33,414 nucleotides of DNA from Planctomycetales bacterium (GCA_020426845.1 JAGQPF010000572.1:1-33414), one strand, 5' to 3'; counted from the first letter of the stretch, positions 15,567 through 24,393 are shown. Made by a program: numbers and translations. Notes: generated by a model from the sequence alone, not told the origin.

Positions 15567-18500
15567 CTAGGTCAGCGCGGGATGCGAATGCTCAATTCGA
15601 GTGACAGCAACGCGACACGCGGCCTGCTCGCTCACTCCCCTGGACTGCTTGAACTCACGCAACAACGGCAAAACGATCGGCGCAAACTCGACCTCTTCCA
15701 CGGCAAGGTCGCGCAGCGTCTCAATCAACTTCAACTTCCCTTGCCTCGCCGGCAGTGCCGGCAGACGCAACATCTGCGTTGTGGCTGCGTTGGGGTCTCG
15801 CGGTGGCCGGCCGGGTGGCAGCTCAAACAGCATCCGTCGCAGCAGTGCCCGCAGCGCCTCCGGACCCGCCGGCGGCTGGCTCGGCCGTTCCGGCACGCCA
15901 AGCCCAATCTTGTCTTCGACGGTTTGCCCCGCCCGTGGGTCCTTGCGTTTCTTCATCTGTCGCTCGGCAGGCGGTGTCGGTTTCCAGTCCGCCTTAACGC
16001 CACGGTCGCGGTACAGCGACCAGAAAGTTCGAATCACAAACGCGCGGACGCGAGCGTCCGGGCTCTCGGTCAAGCGGAACAATTCCTCCGGCACTCGCAG
16101 GCGAGCGTGGCGCCGAATCAACTCCATGCCAAGTCGCCGCGTCTCTTCAATGCGAGATTCACAAAAGGTGTACACCGCGTCCGCCGTCAACACGTCGGGG
16201 TCGATGCGATAACGTCGGTGTTCGGCGGCCTCGTCCGCCGTTAACGCCAACGTGATGAATTCTCGCACCGCCGGGTAGGACGAGTCACACAGGGCCACAA
16301 TGCCATCGATGGGAGGTTGCCAGCGAGCCAGCTCCCAATGCGCCATTTCCAATGCGAATTCCCGCAGCACGGCATGACGGGACGAGAACAGCGGCAGGAA
16401 GCGGTCGAAGCTGAGAAACTCGGGTGGAATCTCGGCCCCCGGGTCGACGGGGCGATCGGTCTCCGCCAGGCAGATCTCGGGATGGTGTTGCCGGATGTAG
16501 GAGCGCGCGAACCTCGCGAGCGGCGTCTCCGGATGCTTGGCGTCCACCATCATCGACCACAACCGCTCGCAGCCGGCCTCCACATCGTCAGCCGAGAAGT
16601 CGCGCTGCTCGCCGGCCAGCATCTGCAGGAAGGCGGTTTCCGAGATGATGCGAATGCCGGCGCCGTCTTCGTTCAGGCTCTCGGCCTTCAACTGCTTGCT
16701 GCCTTTGCGGCCTTGCCCGTAAAGCGGCGATCCATCATCGCCGATCACCAAGTAGTCAAGTTTCTTGTTAACGCTGCTGCTATTGGCGCCTCCGGCCGAA
16801 GTGACTTTGCCTTGCGCTTCGCCTCGCGACATCGTGTTCAGTTTGCCGGTAAAGACAAACGATGCGCCGCCGAGGTCGACCGCGACCGGCTCGGCAGCTG
16901 CCTTGGCGGCCTGCGGCGCGGGCGCCGAATCGGTGTCCGCGGTGCGAGCAAAGTCGGCGGGCAGGAACAGCTTGTTCAGCGTCTTCACCGCGAAGTCATG
17001 GTAGAGCGGCTCGGAACGCTGGACGAGCTCCAGCAGCCACTCGAAGCCCAGGTCGTCCGGCATAAACTGTCGCGTGTCCTGCAGCCATCGCAAAATCGAT
17101 GCGGCGGTCGATTCCGAAAAGTGCAACTGCTTGCCCCAACGCTTGCCGAGCGCCGACTGCACTTGCGGAGCTTGCTCGAAGGTCGGCGCGTACGCAATCG
17201 CCTTGAGATACTCCGCCTCGAATAGCTTGGGCTGGATCTTGCCTTCGTCCACCCACACTTGGCACCGCCAAGTGGCCAAGGGACTCAGCAGCATCTGCTG
17301 AAGCTTGGCGACAGAGATCTCGCCCGGTTTCTGAATCTTGTCGAGCAGCAACTCGGCCGCTGCATGATGCTCGTAGTTGTCGGCATCCAGTCCATCCAGC
17401 AAGTCGGCGAAGAACTCGTCCCCCACCTGCTTTCTCGAGTGGACTTTGAAGAGTTGATCGTGGGCGAAGTCGCGCGTGAGCGAATTGTCGCTCACCAACA
17501 TTTGGGCAAACCAATCGATCGTCAGCTCGCGACTGCCGAAGTGCTTCAGCAACGCGGTCTTTGCCAAATCGTGTCCGTTCGGCGTGTTCAACAGCTCGCA
17601 CCACACTTCCAGCCCGACCTCTTTCCGCGGGTCGCGGGAAGTGATCAGATCGCTGGCCAGCTTCGCGACGTCCTTGTTGCGGCTGTTGATTAGCACGATT
17701 AACTGCGAGTTCGGCAAGTCGCGGGCATGTGTGCGCGCATACACGGCGGCATACTTTTGTGCCTTCGGCGAGGAGGACTCAAACAGCCGCAGCACCGACT
17801 CGTGCAGCCCCAGCTCGCGAAACTTGGCTTGCTCGAACTTCGGGACGTTGTCCAGGATCCAGACAACGAACTCATCCGTCTCACGGCGTCCCGCGTTGAT
17901 CAGCCTCGCGACCCACTCGGGCTCAACGTCGCGCAACGATGCGCGAAAATCGGACTTCAGGGCATCGACGGCGAATCGCAACACATCGGGGTGTCGCCCT
18001 CGCTCCAACAGCGAGAACAGCGGCCGGGGCGACCGGCGCCAAAGCTCATCGTAAGCGCGGTATTTCTGCAAGCTGGTTGGGCGCTTCCTGGTGGTGGGCC
18101 CGTCCCAGCGAGCGAGGCGAAACTTGGTTCTCGTGTAGGCCCCGTCCAACTCGTGGTAGAAGAGATGGTTGAGGATCCAACTGCGGTCGAGACGCGCGCG
18201 CTCGCCGTATCCGGCCAAAAAATCAGTGGCCACATCCGGAAAGATCGCCGGCTTGGATTCGGCCGTGCGTCGCAAGTACCGCCAAGCGCGTCGCACCAGG
18301 TAGCCAAGCGTGCGGCGGCTGATCCGGGTGTCCGAACCGGCAAAGGCCGTGTCGAATGCGGCGGCAATCGCCCCCAGCAACTCGGTGTCATCGGCCGCCT
18401 CGGCCGCCTTGAAGATGCGTTTAAGCCCTTTGAAGGGGCCGTGCACCAGCGGGGTGGTCGCGGTGATCTCGAGCAGCGCGCGGCGGCTGAATAGGTCGCC

Positions 18501-18800
18501 CGCCTCCCACAATTCCCAAAGAAACTGGTGGCTCGCCAGCACCGGGGGCAGCGGGTTCTCCGCATCGACGGCCTCCAGCGCCGCGAGCTGCTGCTGCCGA
18601 AACGCCGCTTGTTCCTCAGGTGGCTTGCGGCGAAAGGCGCGAGTCTTCGTCTCGGCGAGAAACCGATTGAAGGTCAACGATCCCGAACGTGGCTCAGGCC
18701 CCTCGGGCTCGGGTTGCTGCGTCATTCGCAGAAACAGATTGGCGAGGTCCGGATCCCGAGCCGCATGTGCCTCGCGCAGGTATTCCAGTGTGATCTGCAT
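15567..18800 (-). CDS. ARM/HEAT-like protein with embedded BRCT domain, first gene of the retron-like cassette
   Basis: A 1077-aa protein. The N-terminal ~620 residues are alpha-helical repeats, divergent HEAT/ARM in character (for example ERGRHPDVLRFAVDALKSDF, then SSSPKAQKYAAVYARTHA). An Ala/Pro linker leads to a BRCT domain at about 645-727. It begins LGGASFVFTGKLNTMSRGEA and continues with the AGG and KKLDYLVIGDD segments typical of DNA-ligase-type BRCT. A second helical-repeat block follows (about 740-960), then a basic/Pro stretch and a short helical tail. BRCT domains bind phosphopeptides or DNA ends. No nuclease or other catalytic motif was seen. It lies upstream of the WD40-HEAT, SWIM and RT genes on the same strand. 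The start lacks a clear Shine-Dalgarno sequence, so a different start is possible. Function is inferred only from context. Confidence 0.87.
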   Translation of the reverse strand: MQITLEYLREAHAARDPDLANLFLRMTQQPEPEGPEPRSGSLTFNRFLAETKTRAFRRKPPEEQAAFRQQQLAALEAVDAENPLPPVLASHQFLWELWEAGDLFSRRALLEITATTPLVHGPFKGLKRIFKAAEAADDTELLGAIAAAFDTAFAGSDTRISRRTLGYLVRRAWRYLRRTAESKPAIFPDVATDFLAGYGERARLDRSWILNHLFYHELDGAYTRTKFRLARWDGPTTRKRPTSLQKYRAYDELWRRSPRPLFSLLERGRHPDVLRFAVDALKSDFRASLRDVEPEWVARLINAGRRETDEFVVWILDNVPKFEQAKFRELGLHESVLRLFESSSPKAQKYAAVYARTHARDLPNSQLIVLINSRNKDVAKLASDLITSRDPRKEVGLEVWCELLNTPNGHDLAKTALLKHFGSRELTIDWFAQMLVSDNSLTRDFAHDQLFKVHSRKQVGDEFFADLLDGLDADNYEHHAAAELLLDKIQKPGEISVAKLQQMLLSPLATWRCQVWVDEGKIQPKLFEAEYLKAIAYAPTFEQAPQVQSALGKRWGKQLHFSESTAASILRWLQDTRQFMPDDLGFEWLLELVQRSEPLYHDFAVKTLNKLFLPADFARTADTDSAPAPQAAKAAAEPVAVDLGGASFVFTGKLNTMSRGEAQGKVTSAGGANSSSVNKKLDYLVIGDDGSPLYGQGRKGSKQLKAESLNEDGAGIRIISETAFLQMLAGEQRDFSADDVEAGCERLWSMMVDAKHPETPLARFARSYIRQHHPEICLAETDRPVDPGAEIPPEFLSFDRFLPLFSSRHAVLREFALEMAHWELARWQPPIDGIVALCDSSYPAVREFITLALTADEAAEHRRYRIDPDVLTADAVYTFCESRIEETRRLGMELIRRHARLRVPEELFRLTESPDARVRAFVIRTFWSLYRDRGVKADWKPTPPAERQMKKRKDPRAGQTVEDKIGLGVPERPSQPPAGPEALRALLRRMLFELPPGRPPRDPNAATTQMLRLPALPARQGKLKLIETLRDLAVEEVEFAPIVLPLLREFKQSRGVSEQAACRVAVTRIEHSHPALT

Positions 18801-19030
18801 GAAGGTGGGGGGGAAAGAGGATGTCGCAGCGACAACGTTCTGTCAGGCGAGCTTCACCGTCGCGTGAATGTGGCTCATGTGCCCCAACTGGACTGTCCCG
18901 CTCGTGCAGAGATGGACCGACCGCGGGCAAGCAACTGCAACCCGAATCACCGCCGAGGACCCACAAGTGTTGGGAAGTGGTTGGTTGCGGACACGTTCCC
19001 TGCAATCCATGGGAGTCACGAATCGCTAAA

Positions 19031-19198
19031 TCGGCATGCTTCAAAAAGGAAACCCGAAGCGTCAGCGAGGAATCGGAATCACAAATTCGGCATGCTTCAA
19101 AAAGGAAACCCGAAGCGTCAGCGAGGGATCGGAATCACAAATTCGGCATGCTTCCAAAAGGTAACCCGAAGCGTCAGCGAGGGATCGGAATCACAAAT
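19031..19198. repeat. Three exact-length 56-bp tandem repeats
   Basis: Units at 19031-19086, 19087-19142 and 19143-19198 abut with no spacer. Units 1 and 2 differ at one base; unit 3 has a few changes near GCTTCCAAAAGGTAACC. Each holds the core GAAACCCGAAGCGTCAGCGA or its variant. A related single core is at 24366-24393. The lack of spacers excludes a CRISPR array. The 56-bp length is not a multiple of three, which argues against coding. The core is a common planctomycete dispersed repeat (from memory). Confidence 0.9.
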
Positions 19199-19267
19199 CG
19201 GGTGAACAGTGGATGAGTGAAAAAGAACGACCGGCCCGGGGCAATCTACTTCACGACCTGGTACATG

Positions 19268-19395
19268 GAAGGCTCACTGACTCGCCGTCCCCTCGGACTA
19301 CTAATTCACGGCGTAACCGCGAATGGCGAGGTTGCTCCAGTCTCGCTGGGAATTAGTAGTCCGAGGGGACGATCAGCGAGTCTGAAACAGCCTTC
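19268..19395. repeat. Large imperfect inverted repeat (128 bp) in the leader of the retron-like cassette
   Basis: A perfect 22-bp inverted repeat (19286-19307 with 19350-19371; arm begins CGTCCCCTCGGACTACTAAT) encloses a 42-nt loop. Outside it, GACTCGC pairs with GCGAGTC and GGAAGGCT (19268-19275) pairs with AGCCTTCC (19388-19395), with small bulges. Inside the loop GGCGAG can pair with CTCGCT. No target-site duplication is visible at the edges. It may be a MITE-like element, a bidirectional terminator-like structure, or the msd-like hairpin of a retron RNA. Confidence 0.7.
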
Positions 19396-19539
19396 CTTGT
19401 GACGCAATGCGTGGGAAACCTCTCGGACGGCGCAACGCCGCCCACGGTGCAGAACACCAAGCTAGACCTGTGCCGCCAGGCCGGTCGCATTGAGCCCCGT
19501 GCGCCTGCCCGCTCGGGACTCTCAAGCAATCAGTCGACG

Positions 19540-19568
19540 TTTGTAGCAGACTCACTAACGCAATGCAA
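19540..19568 (-). promoter_or_regulatory. Weak sigma70-like promoter candidate reading toward the retron-like cassette
   Basis: On the minus strand TTGCAT (19568-19563) and TACAAA (19545-19540) are separated by 17 bp. Matches to consensus are three and four of six. A transcript from here would run through the large hairpin and the 56-bp repeats into the BRCT/ARM-like gene. Evidence is weak. Confidence 0.25.
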
Positions 19569-19628
19569 TAATCCGCCACGCAATCGACAAAACACCGGTT
19601 CGAACACGGCGAGACCGCCTGATTCACA

Positions 19629-19657
19629 TCAACACTCGCGTCGGGAATTGGTATTCT
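19629..19657 (+). promoter_or_regulatory. Extended -10 promoter candidate for the POT transporter
   Basis: TGGTATTCT (19649-19657) is an extended -10 element. TCAACA at 19629-19634, 17 bp upstream, is a partial -35 match. The transporter start codon follows after about 70 nt. Confidence 0.35.
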
Positions 19658-19729
19658 GAACGGTTTATCCAACGCTTCCGAACTCCGCGTCGGCCCCCGG
19701 CGACTGCTCCCAACCTAGAAAGCGGCGAC

Positions 19730-21742
19730 ATGGCCAAGTCTCACTATCTCACCAAGCCCGAGGAGACGTCGGGACTGCCGCGAGGCGTCAAGTACATCAT
19801 TGGCAACGAGGCGGCCGAGCGATTCAGCTTCTACGGCATGCGCACGATCCTCGTCGTGTTCATGACTCGCTATCTGCACTACATGGTGGACGGCCAAGTG
19901 GGCGCCGAAATGAGCAAGGCGGAGGCGAACGAGTACTATCACAACTTTGTGGCTGCCACGTATTTCTTTCCCGTATTGGGATCGATCCTCTCGGACATCT
20001 TTGTCGGCAAATACCGCACCATTCTCTGGCTCTCGATCGTCTATTGCGGCGGGCACTTGGCGCTGGCGCTGATGGGCGGAGCGGGCATCGCTCCCGCGAC
20101 TTGGCTCGTGCTCGGGCTGTTTCTGATTGCCTTCGGCAGCGGCGGCATCAAGCCCTGTGTTTCGGCCCATGTCGGCGATCAGTTCGGCAAGAAGAACAGC
20201 CACCTGATGAGCAAGGTGTTTCAGTGGTTTTACTTCTCCATCAATTTCGGCTCCACGGTCTCCACCGCCCTGACGCCCTGGCTGTTGAAATGGTACGGCC
20301 CGCATGTTGCCTTCGGCATTCCGGGCATCCTGATGGCGCTCGCCACGTTATTGTTTTGGATGGGACGCAATGTGTTCATCCACGTGCCTCCCGGCGGCGC
20401 CGGTTTCTTCCGCGAGACGTTCAGCCGTGAGGGCGTCAGCGCTCTGCTGAAACTCAGCCTGATCTACGCCTTTGTGGCGGTGTTCTGGGGGCTGTTCGAC
20501 CAAACCGGCTCGTCCTGGGTGCTGCAGGCCGAGAACATGGACCGCCGATTTCTCGGCGTCAACTGGCTGGAGGCGCAGATCCAGGTCATCAACCCCATTC
20601 TGGTGTTGGTGCTGATTCCGCTGTTTCAATTCGTCGTATATCCGGGTGTCAATCGATTCTTCACGCTGACGGCAATCCGCAAGATGTCGATCGGCTTTTT
20701 CCTGACCACCGGCAGCTTCGCGCTGATTATGCTCGCCCAAGAGCTGATTGACCGCGGCGAAACGCCGTCCATCGCTTGGCAGTTGTGGGCCTATGTCCTG
20801 CTGACCGCGGGTGAAGTGATGATCTCGATCACGGGGCTGGAGTTCTCGTACACGCAGGCGCCGAAGACGATGAAGTCGGTGATCATGGCGGTTTGGCTGC
20901 TTTCGGTCTCGCTGGGAAACATCTTCACTAGCTACGTCAACCATCAGATCCAAACACCCGGCGTCAATCAGGTGGCAGCGGTAGTCAAGGACGTCCAAGG
21001 GGACGGCGAGCACGTGGAGGGCAGCTGGACCTTTCGAGTCGAGGAAGCCAAAGCTGAAGCTGAAGCCGAGAAGCCAGGCCGGCTAGCCCGCATCAGCGGA
21101 TACGACGGCAAGTTCGGCACTTCCGATGACATTACACTGTCATTTAACGCCTTCCACCAGTTGGAGTCCGTCGAAACGAGCGAGAACGAGGCGATGAACG
21201 CGGCCGCCGAGCTGATTGACAAGGCATTTTTCGACTCTTCCGCCGCCGATCCACAGCTGCCCAGCGACGACGAGGGCGCCCGGCTGCTCGCGGGACTCGG
21301 GGAGGCGAATGGCGCGCAATACGTGTACAAACTGTTGTCCAAAAACAACTACCGGATCCTCGTCGCCGGCCCCGACCAACAACTGCAAACCCAATGGGAT
21401 GTCGTGCTGCTGGGATCCGTCAGCCGCGCCGCCAGCGCCGACAACCGCGCCGCCGCCGAGGCGCCCTACGACTGGCTGGAGCAACGGATCATCGAGATAC
21501 GTGGCGACGAAGGCAAGGCCGAGGTCGACGCAGCTCGCGGCGCCATTCCCGAGACGGTCGTCAACCACGATATCACCGTCGGCGGACAGGACACGCTCGA
21601 GGGCGCCGCCTACTTCCGCTTCTGGACGATTGCCATCCTCATCACCGCGCTGCTGTTCGTGCCGGTTGGCTTTCTCTATCAAGAACGGTCCTACATCCAA
21701 TCGGATGAGGACGCCGAGGCCTCAGCCGTGGAGACCACCTAG
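19730..21742 (+). CDS. POT/PTR2-family proton-dependent peptide transporter with extra C-terminal loop domain
   Basis: A 670-aa inner-membrane protein of the proton-coupled oligopeptide transporter family (major facilitator superfamily). The family signature is clear near the N-terminus: GNEAAERFSFYGMRTILVVF (the ExxERFxYYG motif, with Phe for the first Tyr). GSGGIKPCVSAHVGDQF is the second PTR2 signature. Many hydrophobic spans follow. Bacterial family members are usually about 460-510 residues. The excess here is a soluble acidic segment (about 404-625) inserted before the last span (YFRFWTIAILITALLFVPVG). Substrate, most likely di- or tripeptides, is inferred. The stop overlaps the next gene's GTG by one base, so the two are probably cotranscribed. 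Confidence 0.93.
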   Translation: MAKSHYLTKPEETSGLPRGVKYIIGNEAAERFSFYGMRTILVVFMTRYLHYMVDGQVGAEMSKAEANEYYHNFVAATYFFPVLGSILSDIFVGKYRTILWLSIVYCGGHLALALMGGAGIAPATWLVLGLFLIAFGSGGIKPCVSAHVGDQFGKKNSHLMSKVFQWFYFSINFGSTVSTALTPWLLKWYGPHVAFGIPGILMALATLLFWMGRNVFIHVPPGGAGFFRETFSREGVSALLKLSLIYAFVAVFWGLFDQTGSSWVLQAENMDRRFLGVNWLEAQIQVINPILVLVLIPLFQFVVYPGVNRFFTLTAIRKMSIGFFLTTGSFALIMLAQELIDRGETPSIAWQLWAYVLLTAGEVMISITGLEFSYTQAPKTMKSVIMAVWLLSVSLGNIFTSYVNHQIQTPGVNQVAAVVKDVQGDGEHVEGSWTFRVEEAKAEAEAEKPGRLARISGYDGKFGTSDDITLSFNAFHQLESVETSENEAMNAAAELIDKAFFDSSAADPQLPSDDEGARLLAGLGEANGAQYVYKLLSKNNYRILVAGPDQQLQTQWDVVLLGSVSRAASADNRAAAEAPYDWLEQRIIEIRGDEGKAEVDAARGAIPETVVNHDITVGGQDTLEGAAYFRFWTIAILITALLFVPVGFLYQERSYIQSDEDAEASAVETT

Positions 21743-24312
21743 TGCACTCAGTGATCTTGCCTCTCGTTTCATCACGCCGATCCGTGGGCGTTTGCCTGTT
21801 ATTGTTGCTCGCCATCCCCTGGGCTGGCCACGCGCAAGCCGGCGGCGGCGGACACAACGTCGTGGTCGTGGTGAACCAGCGCAGCTGGGCGTCGCTGACC
21901 GTGGCCAACGAGTATGTGCAGCTGCGCAACATCCCGGCCCGCAACGTGATTCATCTCACTGGCGTGCCCACTCACGAGCAGATCTCGATTGGCTCGTTCC
22001 GCGAGACGATTCTCAAGCCCGTGCTGGAGGAGATCCGCCGCCGCCAGCTGGCGCATGTCGACGTCATCGCTTACAGCGTGGATTTCCCCTGGGCCGTCGA
22101 TGTTCGGGAAGACTTCAAGAACGTGTCACTGCCCAAAGTGCTCACCGCGGTCGCAGCGCCCAACGGACTGACCTTTCAATATCAGCAGGTGCTTGCCGTT
22201 GAGCACGGCGAGCCCGCCACGTATCTCGCTTTGAATTCCAATCGCTACGTGCGCGTGCCGCGCGGCGCGCGGACGCCGAGCATCTCGTTGGCCACGGCGG
22301 AGCAGGTGAACCAGGGCTTGGCGCTGATGAAGAAACAAGAGTGGGAGCAGGCCCGCAAGGCGTTCGAGCAGGCCGTCGCGGCCTCCCCGCTCCATCCCCA
22401 TCTTCGCTACAACTTGGCTTGCTGCCTGGCTCGGCTCGGCAAACCGGAGGCGGCTCTGGCACAGCTGACGATCGCTGTCGACAACGGCTGGTCGCGTCGC
22501 GAATGGATGCAGCAAGATGAAGATTTGACCGCAGTGCGAGACCACCGGGAATTTCGCCGCCTGTTGGAGCGAACGCCTAGCGAACTGTCCTGCCCGCCTT
22601 CGATTGCCTTTCGGCATGCCCAGCGTTGGGATGGAAGAGGCGAACGGGCGGTGGATCTGCCCCCATGGGAGACGGCGCAGAGTTTTGCCGCGGAGCGCGG
22701 TTCGGTCGGCGCGCAGTACTACCTTTCCACGATGCTGGGCGTCGCGTCAGGGCGAGGCAACAGCGTCGAAGAGGTGCTGGAGTGCCTCCGCCGCGCGACG
22801 GCCGCGGACGGCACGGCGCCCGGCGGCACGATCTACTTTCCCACCAATGCGAATGTCCGCTCGAAGACGCGAGAGCCGCTGTACGCGGCCGCGGTCGAGG
22901 CGTTGAAGCAGCTCGGTGTCGACGCCGAAAGCTCGCCCGGAACGTTGCCCGACAAGAAGGACGATGTCGCTGGGGCGATGATTGGAACCGCGACATTCGA
23001 TTGGCAGAAGAGCGGCAGTCGCATGTTGCCCGGCGCCATTTGCGAGCACCTGACCAGCTTCGGCGGCGTGATGCGCGAGAACGCTGGCCAAACACCCTTG
23101 ACCGAGTTCATTCGGCACGGCGCCGCGGGCAGCAGCGGCACCGTGACGGAGCCCTACGCTATCCAGGCCAAATTCCCGCTCGCCTTCCTCCATGCCCACT
23201 ACGCGCGCGGATGTTCGCTGGCGGAGGCTTTCTATCAATCGGTGGCGGGCCCCTATCAGCTGTTGATTGTCGGCGACCCGCTCTGTCAGCCGTGGGCCCG
23301 TGCTCCGCGTTTCACGTTGGAGTCGGTGAATTCGGCGCCCTTCGCGCAAGGGCGCGAAGTGGTTGTCGGCGATGTCGCCGAAGTGCGCGTCGTGGCAAAC
23401 CTGAATTCGCCCCCCTTCGCTCGACTCGAGGCCTATGTGGACGGCATGCCGGTCGGCGCCAGTGACGACGCGCGGACCGTTCGGGCCGACTTGCGAGGTC
23501 TCCCCGGGGGAAGCCATCTGCTTCGCGTGGTCGGTATCGCCGGCGACGATGTCGCGGCGCAGTTCGCACGCGAGTTCTCGATCCGCCGCATGCCAACCGT
23601 CGAGAGCGCGAGCACCGATTGCCGGATTCGAATCGACCGCAGTCAATGCGACTGGAGCGACACGGTTCAAGTGGTGCTGTCTTCGCCGGGCGCAGACAAA
23701 CTAATCCTCTACCACGACTTTCAGCGGTTGGCAGAAGTCGCTGGCGATCGAGGAACGCTTGACCTGGCAGCCAATCGACTCGGACTCGGATCCAATCGCC
23801 TTCGCTGTGTGGCACAGGGAAAACAGGGTGATGTGTGCAGCGAGTGGGTGGATGTCCATGTTTCGCTCACCGAGATCGCGCCGTTGGCGAACGACGAGGC
23901 GCCAGGCGGGGTGGAGCCCGGTGTTCAACTCCGTTGGCAGCATGAAGGTGAGACGGAGGCCAATGTCTGGCAGGCCACCCACGACGCCAATTGGCTAGAG
24001 TCTGCCAAAATGCCCCGTGGCGCCGAATTCTCGGGCACCAATTACCTGACGGTGGCAACGGCGGACTCGGGCGTCTACCAGCTCCAGGTGCAGGCCAATG
24101 ATCAGCTTGCGATTGCGGTGAACGATCGCCTTGTGGTCGAGATTCCGGCCGCCGGCGACCACGGCTGGCGATACGTGCCGCTGCGATTGTCGGCGGGCAC
24201 TTACGCGTTTCACATTCGTGGCGTCGCGGCGGCGAAGCCCCGAGTGGCCATTCGAATTGGCTTGCGCGGCGCCCCGAGCGTCGACCAACGCTTCGGTCAT
24301 GTGGCGAACTGA
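21742..24312 (+). CDS. TIGR03790-like secreted protein with internal TPR
   Basis: An 856-aa protein starting at GTG 21742, which shares its G with the preceding TAG. A signal peptide is visible (VGVCLLLLLAIPWAGHAQA). The following VVVVVNQRSWASLTVANEYVQLRNIP and NVIHL segments match the N-terminal pattern I recall for TIGR03790, a planctomycete/verrucomicrobial family of unknown function. Residues about 190-270 form a TPR (GLALMKKQEWEQARKAFEQA, then LRYNLACCLARLGKPEAAL). The second TIGR03790-like half has TFDWQKSGSRMLPGAICEHL and LTEFIRHGAAGSSGTV. The C-terminal ~300 residues look beta-rich. It is exported and coupled to a peptide transporter. Joint function is unknown. Confidence 0.82.
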   Translation: MHSVILPLVSSRRSVGVCLLLLLAIPWAGHAQAGGGGHNVVVVVNQRSWASLTVANEYVQLRNIPARNVIHLTGVPTHEQISIGSFRETILKPVLEEIRRRQLAHVDVIAYSVDFPWAVDVREDFKNVSLPKVLTAVAAPNGLTFQYQQVLAVEHGEPATYLALNSNRYVRVPRGARTPSISLATAEQVNQGLALMKKQEWEQARKAFEQAVAASPLHPHLRYNLACCLARLGKPEAALAQLTIAVDNGWSRREWMQQDEDLTAVRDHREFRRLLERTPSELSCPPSIAFRHAQRWDGRGERAVDLPPWETAQSFAAERGSVGAQYYLSTMLGVASGRGNSVEEVLECLRRATAADGTAPGGTIYFPTNANVRSKTREPLYAAAVEALKQLGVDAESSPGTLPDKKDDVAGAMIGTATFDWQKSGSRMLPGAICEHLTSFGGVMRENAGQTPLTEFIRHGAAGSSGTVTEPYAIQAKFPLAFLHAHYARGCSLAEAFYQSVAGPYQLLIVGDPLCQPWARAPRFTLESVNSAPFAQGREVVVGDVAEVRVVANLNSPPFARLEAYVDGMPVGASDDARTVRADLRGLPGGSHLLRVVGIAGDDVAAQFAREFSIRRMPTVESASTDCRIRIDRSQCDWSDTVQVVLSSPGADKLILYHDFQRLAEVAGDRGTLDLAANRLGLGSNRLRCVAQGKQGDVCSEWVDVHVSLTEIAPLANDEAPGGVEPGVQLRWQHEGETEANVWQATHDANWLESAKMPRGAEFSGTNYLTVATADSGVYQLQVQANDQLAIAVNDRLVVEIPAAGDHGWRYVPLRLSAGTYAFHIRGVAAAKPRVAIRIGLRGAPSVDQRFGHVAN

Positions 24313-24365
24313 AACTTGACTTTGCGCTCACGACTCGAGGGTGTTGTGGCACGCGCAAGTGAGAA

Positions 24366-24393
24366 GGAAACCCGCAGCGTAAGCGAGGGATCG
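24366..24393 (+). repeat. Single dispersed planctomycete-type repeat core
   Basis: GGAAACCCGCAGCGTAAGCG and the following AGGGATCG match the core of the 56-bp tandem repeats at 19031-19198 with two substitutions. Confidence 0.7.

Larger units (their letters stand above)
18801..19729. other. 929-bp non-coding region between the retron-like cassette and the transporter gene
   Basis: No convincing gene lies here; short frames across it encode repeat-derived peptides. It contains three 56-bp tandem repeats (19031-19198), a large imperfect hairpin (19268-19395), a weak minus-strand promoter candidate (19540-19568) and a plus-strand extended -10 box (19652-19657). A further small palindrome, TGTCGC-a-GCGACA, is at 18823-18835, just before the first cassette gene. 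It is the leader of the cassette on the minus strand and the promoter region of the transporter on the plus strand. Confidence 0.75.

Noticed and set aside
19031..19198. CRISPR array
   Set aside because: The repeats abut directly, with no unique spacers and only three copies, and no cas gene is present.
18821..19216. Plus-strand frames encoding NPKRQRG- or RSVSEG-type peptides
   Set aside because: These are translations of the dispersed repeat in different frames, a known annotation artefact in planctomycetes.
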